Below, piece by piece: positions 24,771 through 33,579 of a DNA stretch of 64,000 nt. The DNA is from an uncultured Eubacteriales bacterium (GTDB lineage: Bacteria > Bacillota > Clostridia > Oscillospirales > Oscillospiraceae): the NCBI GenBank assembly GCA_900544975.1, contig UQXI01000007.1, positions 1 through 64,000 on the forward strand. The letters run 5' to 3'. The notes beneath the pieces were generated by a model that ran no database searches, had not been told where the DNA came from, and saw nothing but the letters and a program-made list of their open reading frames with translations. A program made the position numbers and the translations under genes. Each line of letters opens with the position of its first letter. Within the stretch, counting starts at the first letter, position 1.

Positions 24771-26531
24771 ATGATGAGGAAGCTTTTATCAGTTGCCCTT
24801 GCACTTTGTATTGTGTTAGGGCTGTGCGGAACCCTGGGCGCCAATGCCCAGCCCATAGCTGCCGGCTGCTGGATTTCGACGGACAGCTCCAGCCGGGGGA
24901 AGACCGTGGTAGCGGGCCAAACCATGGAGCTGGATGCCTATATCTTTTGCACCGGCCCGGTCGGTGGAGGGAGTGGTACATATGCGTATCATGTAGAAAT
25001 CTATCCGGGAATTCTGAAGCGTATTCCTGAAGATATGAAGCCGGTGTTCTCTCACAGAACTGTGGTAAATTCCTGGACGGAGGAGCACCGCGTCTTCCGG
25101 TGGGATACCAGCGGCTGCCCGGTAGGGGACTATACCGCTATCTTCTATTCCACTCGCGACGACTACATTTTAACCGCCCAGTATGCCGACCTGTACGTCA
25201 CAAACACATCCAAGCCGCTGACCGGCGCCGCCTTCATGGACGAGGACGGCGAAGTGATTACCAGCCTGACTCTGTACGAGGGCTACACCACCAGGGGCGA
25301 CTTTGACTTTTTCCTAACCAGGTCTCCCTACCACGCCACCAGCGGCGACGAATTGGGAACCGCCACCGTGGCGGACCCCTCAATTATCAGCCTCACACAA
25401 TCTCATGGCTTCTTCAGCGCCAAGGCCCTAAAGGTCGGCTCCACCACTATCACCGGTACTCTGAATGGGAAAAAGGCCACCTTACAGGTGACCGTAATCC
25501 CGGTGCCAAGCGAATTCGGCTTCCCGGAGTACAGCTTCCGGTTCTGTATGCACCATCCCCAGCATGAGCTGACCTTGCAAGTTTCCCCCTACAACGGCCT
25601 GCCTATCAAGTGGCGTTCGTACAATGAGGACGTTGTAAAAATTTTAAAAACTGAAGGCCAGACCGTAACTTATCAGCTGGTGGGAGCCGGCGAAACCATT
25701 CTGGAAGCTGTCTATGCCGGCTATTTCGCTAGAGCAACCATCCGCGTGTATGAGGATCATTGCTATTATCAGAAGGAGTACCAGCCTGCCAGCTGTACAG
25801 AAGACGGCTACATCATCTCTGCCTGCTCCTTCTGCGGCGATGAGAAGCGGGAAATTCTCCCCGCATATGGTCACTCGATTCCAGAGCTGACCGTGGACAC
25901 CCCCAATACCGCTACCCAGCCTGGCGTAGGTCACGGATTCTGCCAATACTGCCAGCGTACAGTCACCGTGGAAATTCCGCCTGTGTTCATTGATACGCAG
26001 CCCAAGGCCTACTACGCAATTCCCCTGGACTACTGCTACGAACAGGGCCTCGTCAACGGCATCACCGCCACCACCTTCGGCCCCAAGGTAAACCTGACTC
26101 GGGCCATGATGGTGACGCTTCTGTACCGGATGGAGGGGACACCCGCCGTAACGGGAACCTGCCAGTTCACAGACGTGGAGCCGGGAGCTTTCTACTATGA
26201 CGCAGTACTCTGGGGCCAGGAAAACGGCATTGTTCAGGGTACCTCCGACACCAAATTCAGTCCCAAGATGAATATCACACGGGAGCAGCTGATAACGTTT
26301 TTGTACCGGTACGCCCAGCAGAAAGGTATGGACACAAGCATCGCAGGCGACCTGACGGCATTCACGGACGCAGATCGGATCCAACCTTACGCAAAAGACG
26401 CCATGCTCTGGGCTGTTGGAGTTCGCCTGATCCAGGGAATCACCGAGACTACCCTGGCTCCTGCCGGAACTGCCCTGCGCAGCCAGGCGGTCACGTTCCT
26501 GTACCGCTTCGCCGGCCTGCAGGAGGCCTGA
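24771..26531 (+). CDS. Secreted SLH-domain surface protein with Ig-like modules
   Basis: The 586-residue protein has a signal peptide (about 1-26, MMRKLLSVALALCIVLGLCG...), a beta-rich N-terminal region, a Big_2-like domain about 190-245 (GFFSAKALKVGSTTITGTLN), a second Ig-like segment about 250-330, one Cys-rich unit about 335-370 (ASCTEDGYIISACSFCGDE) like those in the two subtilases, and three SLH domains about 395-583. It has no catalytic motif that I can see, so a structural or binding role at the cell surface is likely. A strong promoter lies upstream and a strong terminator downstream, so it is a single-gene unit. The SLH part is clearly diverged from that of the two proteases. Confidence 0.88.
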   Translation: MMRKLLSVALALCIVLGLCGTLGANAQPIAAGCWISTDSSSRGKTVVAGQTMELDAYIFCTGPVGGGSGTYAYHVEIYPGILKRIPEDMKPVFSHRTVVNSWTEEHRVFRWDTSGCPVGDYTAIFYSTRDDYILTAQYADLYVTNTSKPLTGAAFMDEDGEVITSLTLYEGYTTRGDFDFFLTRSPYHATSGDELGTATVADPSIISLTQSHGFFSAKALKVGSTTITGTLNGKKATLQVTVIPVPSEFGFPEYSFRFCMHHPQHELTLQVSPYNGLPIKWRSYNEDVVKILKTEGQTVTYQLVGAGETILEAVYAGYFARATIRVYEDHCYYQKEYQPASCTEDGYIISACSFCGDEKREILPAYGHSIPELTVDTPNTATQPGVGHGFCQYCQRTVTVEIPPVFIDTQPKAYYAIPLDYCYEQGLVNGITATTFGPKVNLTRAMMVTLLYRMEGTPAVTGTCQFTDVEPGAFYYDAVLWGQENGIVQGTSDTKFSPKMNITREQLITFLYRYAQQKGMDTSIAGDLTAFTDADRIQPYAKDAMLWAVGVRLIQGITETTLAPAGTALRSQAVTFLYRFAGLQEA

Positions 26532-26572
26532 CTGACGGGCCGAAGCCCTTTTCCCCACCTTGACATGCAAAA

Positions 26573-26616
26573 CCGCAGACTCCGAACCGCTTCCCATTCG
26601 GAGTCTGCGGCTTTTT
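26573..26616 (+). terminator. Rho-independent terminator of the SLH protein gene
   Basis: Perfect 14-base arms (CCGCAGACTCCGAA / TTCGGAGTCTGCGG) followed by CTTTTT, 42 bases after the stop codon. The rest of 26617-26880 holds an inverted repeat but no gene that I can support. Confidence 0.9.
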
Positions 26617-26778
26617 ACGCCGTGTAGACGTCTGCCCTTTTTCAGAAAAGCCTACCAGCGCAAAAAATGCCACCTCTGAAATCAACCCCGAGGTGACGTG
26701 ATCATTCACGTTACACGACATTCCGCTGGAGCATTCCAAGGAAGCAGCGCTTCAACCATATCTTGCTGAGCCACATCT

Positions 26779-26817
26779 CTGGCCTGTTGCAAAAATTCGT
26801 TTGTTGCAACAGGCCAG
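26779..26817. repeat. Perfect inverted repeat with CTGTTGCAA arms
   Basis: Arms CTGGCCTGTTGCAA / TTGCAACAGGCCAG separated by 11 bases, with no T tract. Related hairpins with the same inner CTGTTGCAA motif but different outer stems occur at 55715-55752 and 56235-56272. Confidence 0.6.
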
Positions 26818-26887
26818 TCCCATATGATGAGATGAGGGAAAAAAAGTGGAGTCTCCCACCCTAAATAAAAATTTTACGTTCCCTTCG

Positions 26888-26896
26888 TGGTATAAT
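26888..26896 (+). promoter_or_regulatory. Extended -10 promoter of the bile-salt-hydrolase family gene
   Basis: TGG followed by TATAAT, about 70 bases before the ATG at 26965; no good -35 is seen. Confidence 0.5.
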
Positions 26897-26964
26897 AGAA
26901 ACAGCAACCAAGGCGCCGTCAATCTCTCCCCGAACATCGGGGACTGCATCTGGGAGGTTTTTTT

Positions 26965-27942
26965 ATGTGTACTGCAATCACCTATCAAACGAAAGACCAT
27001 TATTTTGGGCGAAACCTGGATCTGGAGTATGTCTACCGGGAGACCGTAACCATTACACCCAGGAACTACCCCTTCCGGTTCCGGCAAATGGGGACCATGG
27101 AGCGGCACTACGCCATGATCGGCATGGCCTACGTGCTGGGGGACTACCCCCTGTATTACGACGCCACCAACGAAGCCGGGCTCAGTATGGCGGGGCTCCA
27201 CTTTCCGGACAACGCCGTGTACCGTCCCGAGGAGCCGGGGTGGGACAACGTGGGGTCCTTTGAGTTCATTCCCTGGATCCTGGGCCAATGCGCCACCGTC
27301 CAGGAGGCCCGAGCCCTGCTGGACCGTCTGAGCCTGTGGGACACTCCCTTCAGCTCGGAGCTGCCCCCCTCTCCCCTGCATTGGATGATCTCAGACCGGA
27401 ACAGCTCCATCACTGTAGAACCTCTGGCCGATGGCCTGCGGGTCTATGACAACCCGGTGGAAACCCTGACCAACAACCCGCCCTTTGATTATCAGGTCAA
27501 AAATCTGTCCAACTACCTGAATCTCACGGCCTGCGTCCCGGAAAACCGCTTCTGTACGCAGCTGAACCTCACCCCGTACAGCAAGGGAATGGGGGCCATG
27601 GGGCTGCCTGGGGACCTGTCTTCCGCCTCCCGGTTCGTGCGGGCTGCCTTCACCCGGATGAATTCCGTGGCCGGTGACTCGGAATCGGAGAGCGTCAGTC
27701 AGTTCTTTCAAATCCTGCGTTCTGTCGCCATGGCCCGGGGCTGCGTACGCCTGGGCGGGGACAGCTACGAGATCACCGTCTACTCCTCCTGCTGCAACAC
27801 AGACCGGGGCATCTATTACTACACCACCTATGAAAACAGCCAGATTTCCGCCGTGGACCTCCATGGAGAGGACCTGGATGGAACCCGCCTGGTGTCCTAT
27901 CCCCTCATCACCGGGCAACAAATCCGAATGCAGAACCGGTAA
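26965..27942 (+). CDS. Choloylglycine hydrolase family protein (bile salt hydrolase or penicillin V acylase type)
   Basis: The 325-residue enzyme belongs to the Ntn-hydrolase family that cleaves amides of conjugated bile acids or penicillin V. Removal of Met1 exposes the nucleophile Cys2. Arg16 and Asp19 (FGRNLDLEY), Asn170 (TLTNNPPFDYQ) and Arg223 (LSSASRFVRAAF) match the catalytic set as I recall it from Clostridium perfringens enzyme, to which long stretches are similar (TPRNYPF, LHWMISD, GLPGD). The residue equivalent to Asn82, which tends to separate bile salt hydrolases (Asn) from penicillin V acylases (Tyr), is His79 here (AGLHFP). No signal peptide, so cytoplasmic. GGGAGG then seven T precede ATG. 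Single-gene unit. Confidence 0.9.
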   Translation: MCTAITYQTKDHYFGRNLDLEYVYRETVTITPRNYPFRFRQMGTMERHYAMIGMAYVLGDYPLYYDATNEAGLSMAGLHFPDNAVYRPEEPGWDNVGSFEFIPWILGQCATVQEARALLDRLSLWDTPFSSELPPSPLHWMISDRNSSITVEPLADGLRVYDNPVETLTNNPPFDYQVKNLSNYLNLTACVPENRFCTQLNLTPYSKGMGAMGLPGDLSSASRFVRAAFTRMNSVAGDSESESVSQFFQILRSVAMARGCVRLGGDSYEITVYSSCCNTDRGIYYYTTYENSQISAVDLHGEDLDGTRLVSYPLITGQQIRMQNR

Positions 27943-28036
27943 GCGCCGCCTCTGAGGATCCATGGACCGGGGACCGGTTGCGTGCAAATCCAATATGAAT
28001 TCTAAGTATTTGCCCAATTGGAACCCCCAGGGGGGC

Positions 28037-28065
28037 TTGCGTGGTGCAGGGCCGTGCGATATACT
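28037..28065 (+). promoter_or_regulatory. Promoter of the ABC importer
   Basis: TTGCGT, 17-base spacer, TATACT, about 38 bases before the ATG at 28103. Confidence 0.55.
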
Positions 28066-28102
28066 GGCGGAGGTAAAAAACAGCGAAACAGGAGGAAACC
28101 CC

Positions 28103-29707
28103 ATGAAAAAAGTTGTTCTTTCTCTCACCCTCGCCCTGCTCACCGGCGCGTCCCTGCTCGCCGGCTGCGCCTCCCAGACCCAGGAGCCAGAACACAACCC
28201 CCAAGACGAAGTGGTCATCTCCATCTCCAGCGAACCAGACACTCTGGACCCCTGCCAGGGCTGGGGCCACGGCACCACCCCCCTGGTCCAAAGCACCCTG
28301 GTGGAATATGACTATGACATGCAGTTTGTCAACGACCTGGCAACGGGCTACACCCTGTCCAGCGACGGCCTCACCTGGACCTTCACCCTCCGGGACGACG
28401 CCAAATTTACCGACGGCCAGCCGGTGACCGCCCAGGACGTGGCCTTTACCTTCCGCACCGCAAAGACCAGCCAATCCTCCCTGGACCTCACCTTCCTGGA
28501 AGAGGCGACGGCTGTAGACAGCACCACGGTGGTATTCACCCTCAACAAGCCCACCTCCTCCTTCCTCAACACCGTTGCCACCGTGGGCATCGTGCCGGAA
28601 CACGCCTATGGTCCTGACTATGGAACCAATCCTGTGGGGTCCGGCCCCTACCAATTCGTCCAGTGGAACAAGCAGGAGCAGCTCATTCTGGAAGCCAACG
28701 ACGACTATTACGGCAAGACGCCTGCCATCCGGAAGGTGACCATCGTCTTCCAGGATGAGGACGCAGCCCTGGCAGCCGTGCGGGCGGGACAAGTGGACAT
28801 TGCCCTCACCGCCGCCACCTTGGCCACCACCCAGGTGCCGGGCTACACTGTAAAAGCTGTAACTTCCGTGGATAACCGGGGCCTCACCCTGCCGGTGGAG
28901 CCGGACACCGGCAAAACCACAGAGTCTGGCCAGCCCATTGGCAACAACGTCACCTGCAACCTGGAAATCCGCCAGGCCATGGCCTACGCCATCGACCGGC
29001 AGCAGGTGGCAGCTGCCGCCCTCAACGGCTTCGGCTCTCCCTGCTACTCCGAAAATGACGGCATGCCCTGGAACAACCCGGAGGTGGCTCTGGAAACCGA
29101 TGTGGAATATGCCAAGAAACTCCTGGCAGACGGAGGCTGGGCCGACACCGACGGAGACGGCATCGTGGAAAAGGACGGGCTCAAAGCGGAGTTCACCTGC
29201 CTGTATGGCAGCGGCGACTCCGTCCGCCAGGCTGTGGCCATGGCGACGGCAGAGCAGCTCCGGTCCATTGGCATCCAGATGCACGTGGAGGGCACCAGCT
29301 GGGATGACATCTCCAAGCGCATGTTTTCCAACGCCGTACTCATGGGCTGGGGCGCCGCCAACCCCTATGAGAGCTATTGCCTGTATCACAGCAGCTACGC
29401 TCTGCGGGACGACTACTACAACCCCGAGGGCTATGTTTCCTCAGTGACCGACGGCTATCTGGAGGCCGCCATGGAGGCCCTGGACACGGAGACGGCTTAT
29501 CAAAACTGGAAGCTGGCCCAATGGGACGGCGCCACCGGCACCTCCATGAAAGGACAGTGCCCCTGGGTCTGGATCGTCAATGTGCAGCATGTGTACTATG
29601 TCCGCGACGGCCTGGACATCGGCCCCCAGCAGCTCCATCCCCACGGCGCTTCCATGCCCCTGCTCAAAAATCTCCGGGACTGGACTTGGAACAGCTCTAA
29701 TTCATAA
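28103..29707 (+). CDS. Nickel/peptide ABC transporter substrate-binding lipoprotein (SBP family 5)
   Basis: The 534-residue protein has a lipoprotein signal with lipobox LLAGC (Cys22) and the SBP_bac_5 core: SEPDTLDPCQGWG near the mature N-terminus, ATGYTLSSDGLTWTFTLRDD, DGQPVTAQDVAFTF, NPVGSGPYQFVQW and RQAMAYAIDRQQV. This family binds di-/oligopeptides, nickel or metallophore complexes. AGGAGG stands 7 bases before the ATG at 28103; in-frame codons upstream belong to the leader. It heads a five-gene importer, but 333 bp with an inserted inverted-repeat element separate it from the permease gene. Nickel versus peptide cannot be settled by eye; the compact NikABCDE-like set with a short second ATPase leans to nickel/metallophore. 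Confidence 0.9.
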   Translation: MKKVVLSLTLALLTGASLLAGCASQTQEPEHNPQDEVVISISSEPDTLDPCQGWGHGTTPLVQSTLVEYDYDMQFVNDLATGYTLSSDGLTWTFTLRDDAKFTDGQPVTAQDVAFTFRTAKTSQSSLDLTFLEEATAVDSTTVVFTLNKPTSSFLNTVATVGIVPEHAYGPDYGTNPVGSGPYQFVQWNKQEQLILEANDDYYGKTPAIRKVTIVFQDEDAALAAVRAGQVDIALTAATLATTQVPGYTVKAVTSVDNRGLTLPVEPDTGKTTESGQPIGNNVTCNLEIRQAMAYAIDRQQVAAAALNGFGSPCYSENDGMPWNNPEVALETDVEYAKKLLADGGWADTDGDGIVEKDGLKAEFTCLYGSGDSVRQAVAMATAEQLRSIGIQMHVEGTSWDDISKRMFSNAVLMGWGAANPYESYCLYHSSYALRDDYYNPEGYVSSVTDGYLEAAMEALDTETAYQNWKLAQWDGATGTSMKGQCPWVWIVNVQHVYYVRDGLDIGPQQLHPHGASMPLLKNLRDWTWNSSNS

Positions 29708-29779
29708 AGTCATAGATCCTTTTCCATGGGGAATTGCGAATTCGCCGAACGTGAGAGGAACATGCAAAATGTTTCTGCC

Positions 29780-29961
29780 GGGCGGACACATAGGTCCGCC
29801 CCTACGGCAGATGGGAAGTCTGGGCAGAAATTGCTCGACACATTTTGTCATTTTAGTGCCCCGTATCTAGCGAAAGCATTCTCATTTTACGGAAACACCG
29901 AAGAATCTATCAACGCACCACGTTGCGATACGATCGTAGGGGCGGACCTATGTGTCCGCCC
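29780..29961. repeat. 182-bp MITE-like element with perfect 27-bp terminal inverted repeats
   Basis: The left end 29780-29806 is the exact reverse complement of the right end 29935-29961; each end starts or finishes GGGCGGACACATAGG...CCTACG. A second element of exactly the same length lies at 45083-45264 with similar interior. Weaker similarity extends about 50 bases left and 20 bases right of the inverted repeats. No coding frame or transposase is inside. It occupies most of the 29708-30040 gap between the binding-protein gene and the permease genes. Confidence 0.85.
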
Positions 29962-30040
29962 GTAGCAGACACTACGATTTTGCCGGACATGCCCCAGGTC
30001 TCCTGGGAAAACGGATTACATACAAAGAAGGAAGTGGACT

Positions 30041-31033
30041 ATGACCGGTATGGTTGGCCGATTTGGCCGGATTTTTTTGCGGTATGGCTGCAAAACGCTT
30101 CTGCTGCTATTGGCAGTCAGCGTCATTGCCTTTATTCTAGTAAGCCTGTCCCCCGTGGACCCGGTGCAGCAGTATGTGCTGGGGGCCGGGGGCGTCTCTG
30201 CAGAGCAGCGGGCGCAGCTGGAGGAATACTGGGGTGTAAATGACCCCCCGGTGGAGCGGTACATCACCTGGCTAAAGGCCCTGGTCCGGGGAGACTTCGG
30301 TCAGTCTCTCTTATATCGTCGCCCTGTTTTGGAGATCATTGGGGAGCGGTTTGTGAACTCTCTGGCTCTGATGCTCTGCGCCTGGCTGTTCTCCGGCCTC
30401 ATCGGCTTTGGTCTGGGCTGCGCCATGGGCATGACCCGGGACCGGCTGCCAGACCGGATTCTGAAAAAACTCTGCTACATCCTCAGCAGCGTCCCCACCT
30501 TCTGGCTGGGTTTGGTGTTTTTGTTGGTATTTTCCGTGGGGTTGGGATGGTTTCCCCTGGGTTTTTCCTCCCCCATTGGCGTCCTCAACCGGGAGGTCAC
30601 TCTCTGGCAGCGGCTGCACCACCTGGTGCTCCCCGCCCTCACCCTGAGCCTCATGTCCTTTGCAAACATCGCTCTGCACACCCGGCAGAAGCTGGTGGAC
30701 GTGCTGGAGAGCGAATATGTCCTCTTTGCCCGGGCCAGAGGGGAGCGTGCCGGAACCATCTTGCGAAGGCATGGGCTGCGGAACATTGCGCTGCCCGCCC
30801 TCACCCTCCAGTTTGCCTCCTTCGCCGAGCTCTTCGGCGGCTCCGTGCTGGCTGAGACCGTGTTCTCCTACCCCGGCCTGGGCTCCGCCGTGGCGGCGGC
30901 CGGGCTCAACTCCGACGTGCCGCTGCTGTTGGGCATCACCCTCTTTTCCACCCTGTTTGTCTGCGTGGGCAATCTGATTGCCAACCTGCTGTATGGCGTG
31001 GTGGATCCTCAGATCCGGGAGGTGACCCTATGA
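30041..31033 (+). CDS. ABC importer permease, NikB/OppB type
   Basis: The 330-residue membrane protein has the family N-terminal helix (TLLLLLAVSVIAFILVSLSPVDP), about six membrane segments, and the EAA-type cytoplasmic loop EYVLFARARGERAGTILRRHGLRN that contacts the ATPase. It is half of the membrane channel for the importer. AAGGA lies 8 bases before ATG. Its end overlaps the next permease gene by ATGA, so the two are translationally coupled. Confidence 0.92.
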   Translation: MTGMVGRFGRIFLRYGCKTLLLLLAVSVIAFILVSLSPVDPVQQYVLGAGGVSAEQRAQLEEYWGVNDPPVERYITWLKALVRGDFGQSLLYRRPVLEIIGERFVNSLALMLCAWLFSGLIGFGLGCAMGMTRDRLPDRILKKLCYILSSVPTFWLGLVFLLVFSVGLGWFPLGFSSPIGVLNREVTLWQRLHHLVLPALTLSLMSFANIALHTRQKLVDVLESEYVLFARARGERAGTILRRHGLRNIALPALTLQFASFAELFGGSVLAETVFSYPGLGSAVAAAGLNSDVPLLLGITLFSTLFVCVGNLIANLLYGVVDPQIREVTL

Positions 31034-31857
31034 GCCTGCGCTGCAACCGGCGGACCCGGCTGGTCCTCTTCACGGGGCTCATGCTCCTGGTGCTTCTGGC
31101 CGCCTTCCTGGCTGGCCGTCTGATTCCCGACAGCGCTGTGGCGGCAGATTTTACCCGGGTCAAGGAGCCCCCCTCCTGGAGTCATCCCTTCGGCACCGAC
31201 CATCTGGGACGGGACCTCCTTCTGCGGACCCTGAAGGGCCTGTCCACCAGCCTCACCATTGGAATCGTTGCCTCTCTCATCAGCGCCATTGCGGCGGTGC
31301 TCATTGGCATTGCCGCGGCCACAGGCTCCCGGGCTGTGGACGGCTTCATCACCTGGCTCATCGACCTGGTGATGGGGGTGCCCCACACCGTATTGGTGAT
31401 TCTCATCTCCTTCGCCTGCGGCCGGGGATTGAAGGGGCTGCTCATCGGCGTAGCCGCCACCCACTGGACCAGCCTGGCCCGGCTCATCCGGGGGGAGGTG
31501 CTCCAGCTTCGAAGCCAGCAGTACGTAGCCGTCTCCCGGCGGCTGGGGAAGTCCAGCGGCTGGATCCTTCTGCACCACCTGCTGCCCCATCTGATCCCCC
31601 AATTTCTGGTGGGTCTCATTCTCATGCTCCCTCACGCCATTTTGCACGAGGCCTCCATTTCCTTCCTGGGCTATGGACTGCCCCCGGAGCAGCCGGCCAT
31701 TGGCATCATTCTGGCCGAAAGTATGAAGTATCTGTCCGCCGGTATGTGGTGGCCGGCGGTGTTCCCGGGACTGCTGCTGGTGGCCACGGTGCTGCTCATT
31801 GACCGTCTGGGAGAGACCTTGCGGGCCATTCTGGACCCCCACAGCGCCCAAGAATAG
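31030..31857 (+). CDS. ABC importer permease, NikC/OppC type
   Basis: The 275-residue membrane protein has an N-terminal helix (LFTGLMLLVLLAAFLAGRLIP), the family segment HPFGTDHLGRDLLLRTLKG, and the EAA loop LRSQQYVAVSRRLGKSSGWILLHHLLPH, written here in part. It pairs with the upstream permease. The start overlaps the previous stop (ATGA), and 12 bases separate its stop from the next gene. Confidence 0.92.
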   Translation: MSLRCNRRTRLVLFTGLMLLVLLAAFLAGRLIPDSAVAADFTRVKEPPSWSHPFGTDHLGRDLLLRTLKGLSTSLTIGIVASLISAIAAVLIGIAAATGSRAVDGFITWLIDLVMGVPHTVLVILISFACGRGLKGLLIGVAATHWTSLARLIRGEVLQLRSQQYVAVSRRLGKSSGWILLHHLLPHLIPQFLVGLILMLPHAILHEASISFLGYGLPPEQPAIGIILAESMKYLSAGMWWPAVFPGLLLVATVLLIDRLGETLRAILDPHSAQE

Positions 31858-31869
31858 GAGGAACCTGCC

Positions 31870-32805
31870 ATGGAACACACACAAACGCCCCTTTTGGAGG
31901 TATCCGACCTGTCTGTCTCCTTCCGGATGTACGGCAGCGGGCTGGAGCAGCGACAGCTTCCGGTGATCTCCAGTCTGAGTCTTCGGGTCCTGCCTGGGGA
32001 GATCCTGGCAGTGGCAGGCTCCTCCGGCTCCGGGAAGAGCCTACTGGCCTCCGCCATTTTGGGCATTTTGCCGGGCAACGCCACCGTATCCGGCGCCTTG
32101 CAATTTGACGGAGAACCCCTGACCCCAGAGCGGCAGGCCCGGCTCCGAGGAACCGAAATCGCCCTGGTACCCCAATCCGTCGCCTTCCTGGACCCCCTGA
32201 TGAAGGTGGGCGCCCAGGCAGATGGCCACCGGAAGCCTCGGCCCACGGAAGCGCGCCGGGCGCTCTTCCGCCAGTTGGGTCTTCCGGAGAAGACAGAGCG
32301 CCTCTACCCCTTCCAGCTCTCCGGCGGCATGGCCCGTCGGGTTCTGGTGTCCACCGCCCTGCTCTCCGAGGCCCGGCTGATCATTGCCGACGAACCGACC
32401 CCGGGTATGAGCCTGGAGCAGGCGGAAGAGGCCCTGTCCATGTTCCGGGCCATGGCGGATGCCGGCAAGGGCGTGGTGCTCATCACCCACGACATTGACC
32501 TGGCTTTCCACATCGCCGACCGGATTGCCGTTTTCTACGCAGGAACCACCGTGGAGACCGCCCCGGCGGCGGACTTTCGCCGTGGGCCGGAGGCCCTGCG
32601 CCATCCTTACAGTCAGGCGCTTTGGCGCGCCCTGCCCCAGCATGGGTTCCAGCCCATTCCGGGCTTTCAGCCCTATGCGGGAAGCCTCCCCCAGGGCTGT
32701 CTTTTCGCCCCCCGCTGTCCCCACCGGACGGCGGAATGTGAACAAGCGGTCCCGCCCATGGAGACGGTGCGGAGCGGAGAAGTGAGGTGCTACCATGCGA
32801 CTTGA
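31870..32805 (+). CDS. ABC importer ATPase, NikD/OppD type
   Basis: The 311-residue ATPase has Walker A GSSGSGKS near residue 52, signature LSGGM, Walker B ARLIIADEP and switch His in LITHDIDLA. The C-terminus has the oligopeptide/dipeptide transporter extension with cysteines in GCLFAPRCPHRTAEC and VRCYH, a pattern which in some family members binds an iron-sulfur cluster. AGGAGG lies before ATG. It overlaps the next ATPase gene by 11 bases. Confidence 0.92.
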   Translation: MEHTQTPLLEVSDLSVSFRMYGSGLEQRQLPVISSLSLRVLPGEILAVAGSSGSGKSLLASAILGILPGNATVSGALQFDGEPLTPERQARLRGTEIALVPQSVAFLDPLMKVGAQADGHRKPRPTEARRALFRQLGLPEKTERLYPFQLSGGMARRVLVSTALLSEARLIIADEPTPGMSLEQAEEALSMFRAMADAGKGVVLITHDIDLAFHIADRIAVFYAGTTVETAPAADFRRGPEALRHPYSQALWRALPQHGFQPIPGFQPYAGSLPQGCLFAPRCPHRTAECEQAVPPMETVRSGEVRCYHAT

Positions 32806-33442
32806 AGCAAACCATGTGTCCTTCCGATACAGCGGGAAAAGCCCCTGGATCCTGGAAGACTTGAGCCTCGGGGTGGACAGTGGAGAGCGCTTGGGACTCT
32901 TCGCCCCCAGCGGCTACGGCAAAAGCACCCTGGCCCGGCTCCTGGCCGGTTACCTGACGCCCCAGGCGGGGCAAATCCTCCTGGACGGCAAGCCCCTTCC
33001 CCAAAGGGGGATCTGCCCCGTCCAGCTGATTTGCCAGCATCCGGAGAAGGCCATCAATCCCCGGTGGCGGCTGAAGCAGGTCCTGGAGGAGAGCGGGACG
33101 CTCCGGCCGGACGTCCTGGCCTCTTTTGGCATCGAACTCGCCTGGCTGGACCGGTTCCCCCGGGAGCTGTCCGGCGGGGAGCTTCAGCGCTTTTGCGTGG
33201 CCCGCGCCCTCATGAGCGGGGCGGATTTTCTGATCTGTGACGAAATCAGTACCATGCTGGATGTGATCACCCAGGCTCAAATCTGGAACAAAATTCTGGA
33301 AGAGGCCGCAGCCCGCGGCATGGGTCTCATCGCCGTCACCCACAACCGCGCCCTGGCCAGCCGGATCTGTACCCGGGTGTACGATCTCTCCACCAGGGAA
33401 TGCTGGGTTCCCGGAGATGGACAGGTCCAGAAGCAACCCTAA
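32795..33442 (+). CDS. ABC importer ATPase, NikE/OppF type
   Basis: The 215-residue ATPase has Walker A APSGYGKST, Q-loop around QLICQHPEKAINPRW, signature LSGGELQR, Walker B FLICDE and switch His in AVTHNRAL. It is short and lacks the C-terminal transporter extension of the upstream ATPase, as in NikE. Last gene of the operon; a strong terminator follows within 5 bases. Confidence 0.92.
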   Translation: MRLEANHVSFRYSGKSPWILEDLSLGVDSGERLGLFAPSGYGKSTLARLLAGYLTPQAGQILLDGKPLPQRGICPVQLICQHPEKAINPRWRLKQVLEESGTLRPDVLASFGIELAWLDRFPRELSGGELQRFCVARALMSGADFLICDEISTMLDVITQAQIWNKILEEAAARGMGLIAVTHNRALASRICTRVYDLSTRECWVPGDGQVQKQP

Positions 33443-33446
33443 AAAA

Positions 33447-33502
33447 GCGCCCCAGCCAATCCCATCGTAAAATAGACGGGATTGGCCGGGGCACATTTTT
33501 TG
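33447..33502 (+). terminator. Terminator of the ABC importer operon
   Basis: Arms GCCCCAGCCAATCCC / GGGATTGGCCGGGGC separated by about 15 bases, then ATTTTTT. Confidence 0.9.
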
Positions 33503-33557
33503 GATTGATTTCGCCGGGAATTCGTAGTAGAATACATAGCATTCCGCTTGATGTACT

Positions 33558-33579
33558 GGCGGGCGAATGCTCGCCCGCC
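33558..33579. repeat. Perfect GC-rich palindrome in the importer-bofA gap
   Basis: GGCGGGCGA-atgc-TCGCCCGCC, 9-base arms. It sits in the 33443-33786 gap, which otherwise shows only the operon terminator and the bofA leader. Role unknown. Confidence 0.5.

Noticed and set aside
27908..29389. 493-residue minus-strand frame opposite the binding-protein gene
   Set aside because: Antisense shadow of a lipoprotein gene with lipobox and SBP_bac_5 motifs; no start signals.
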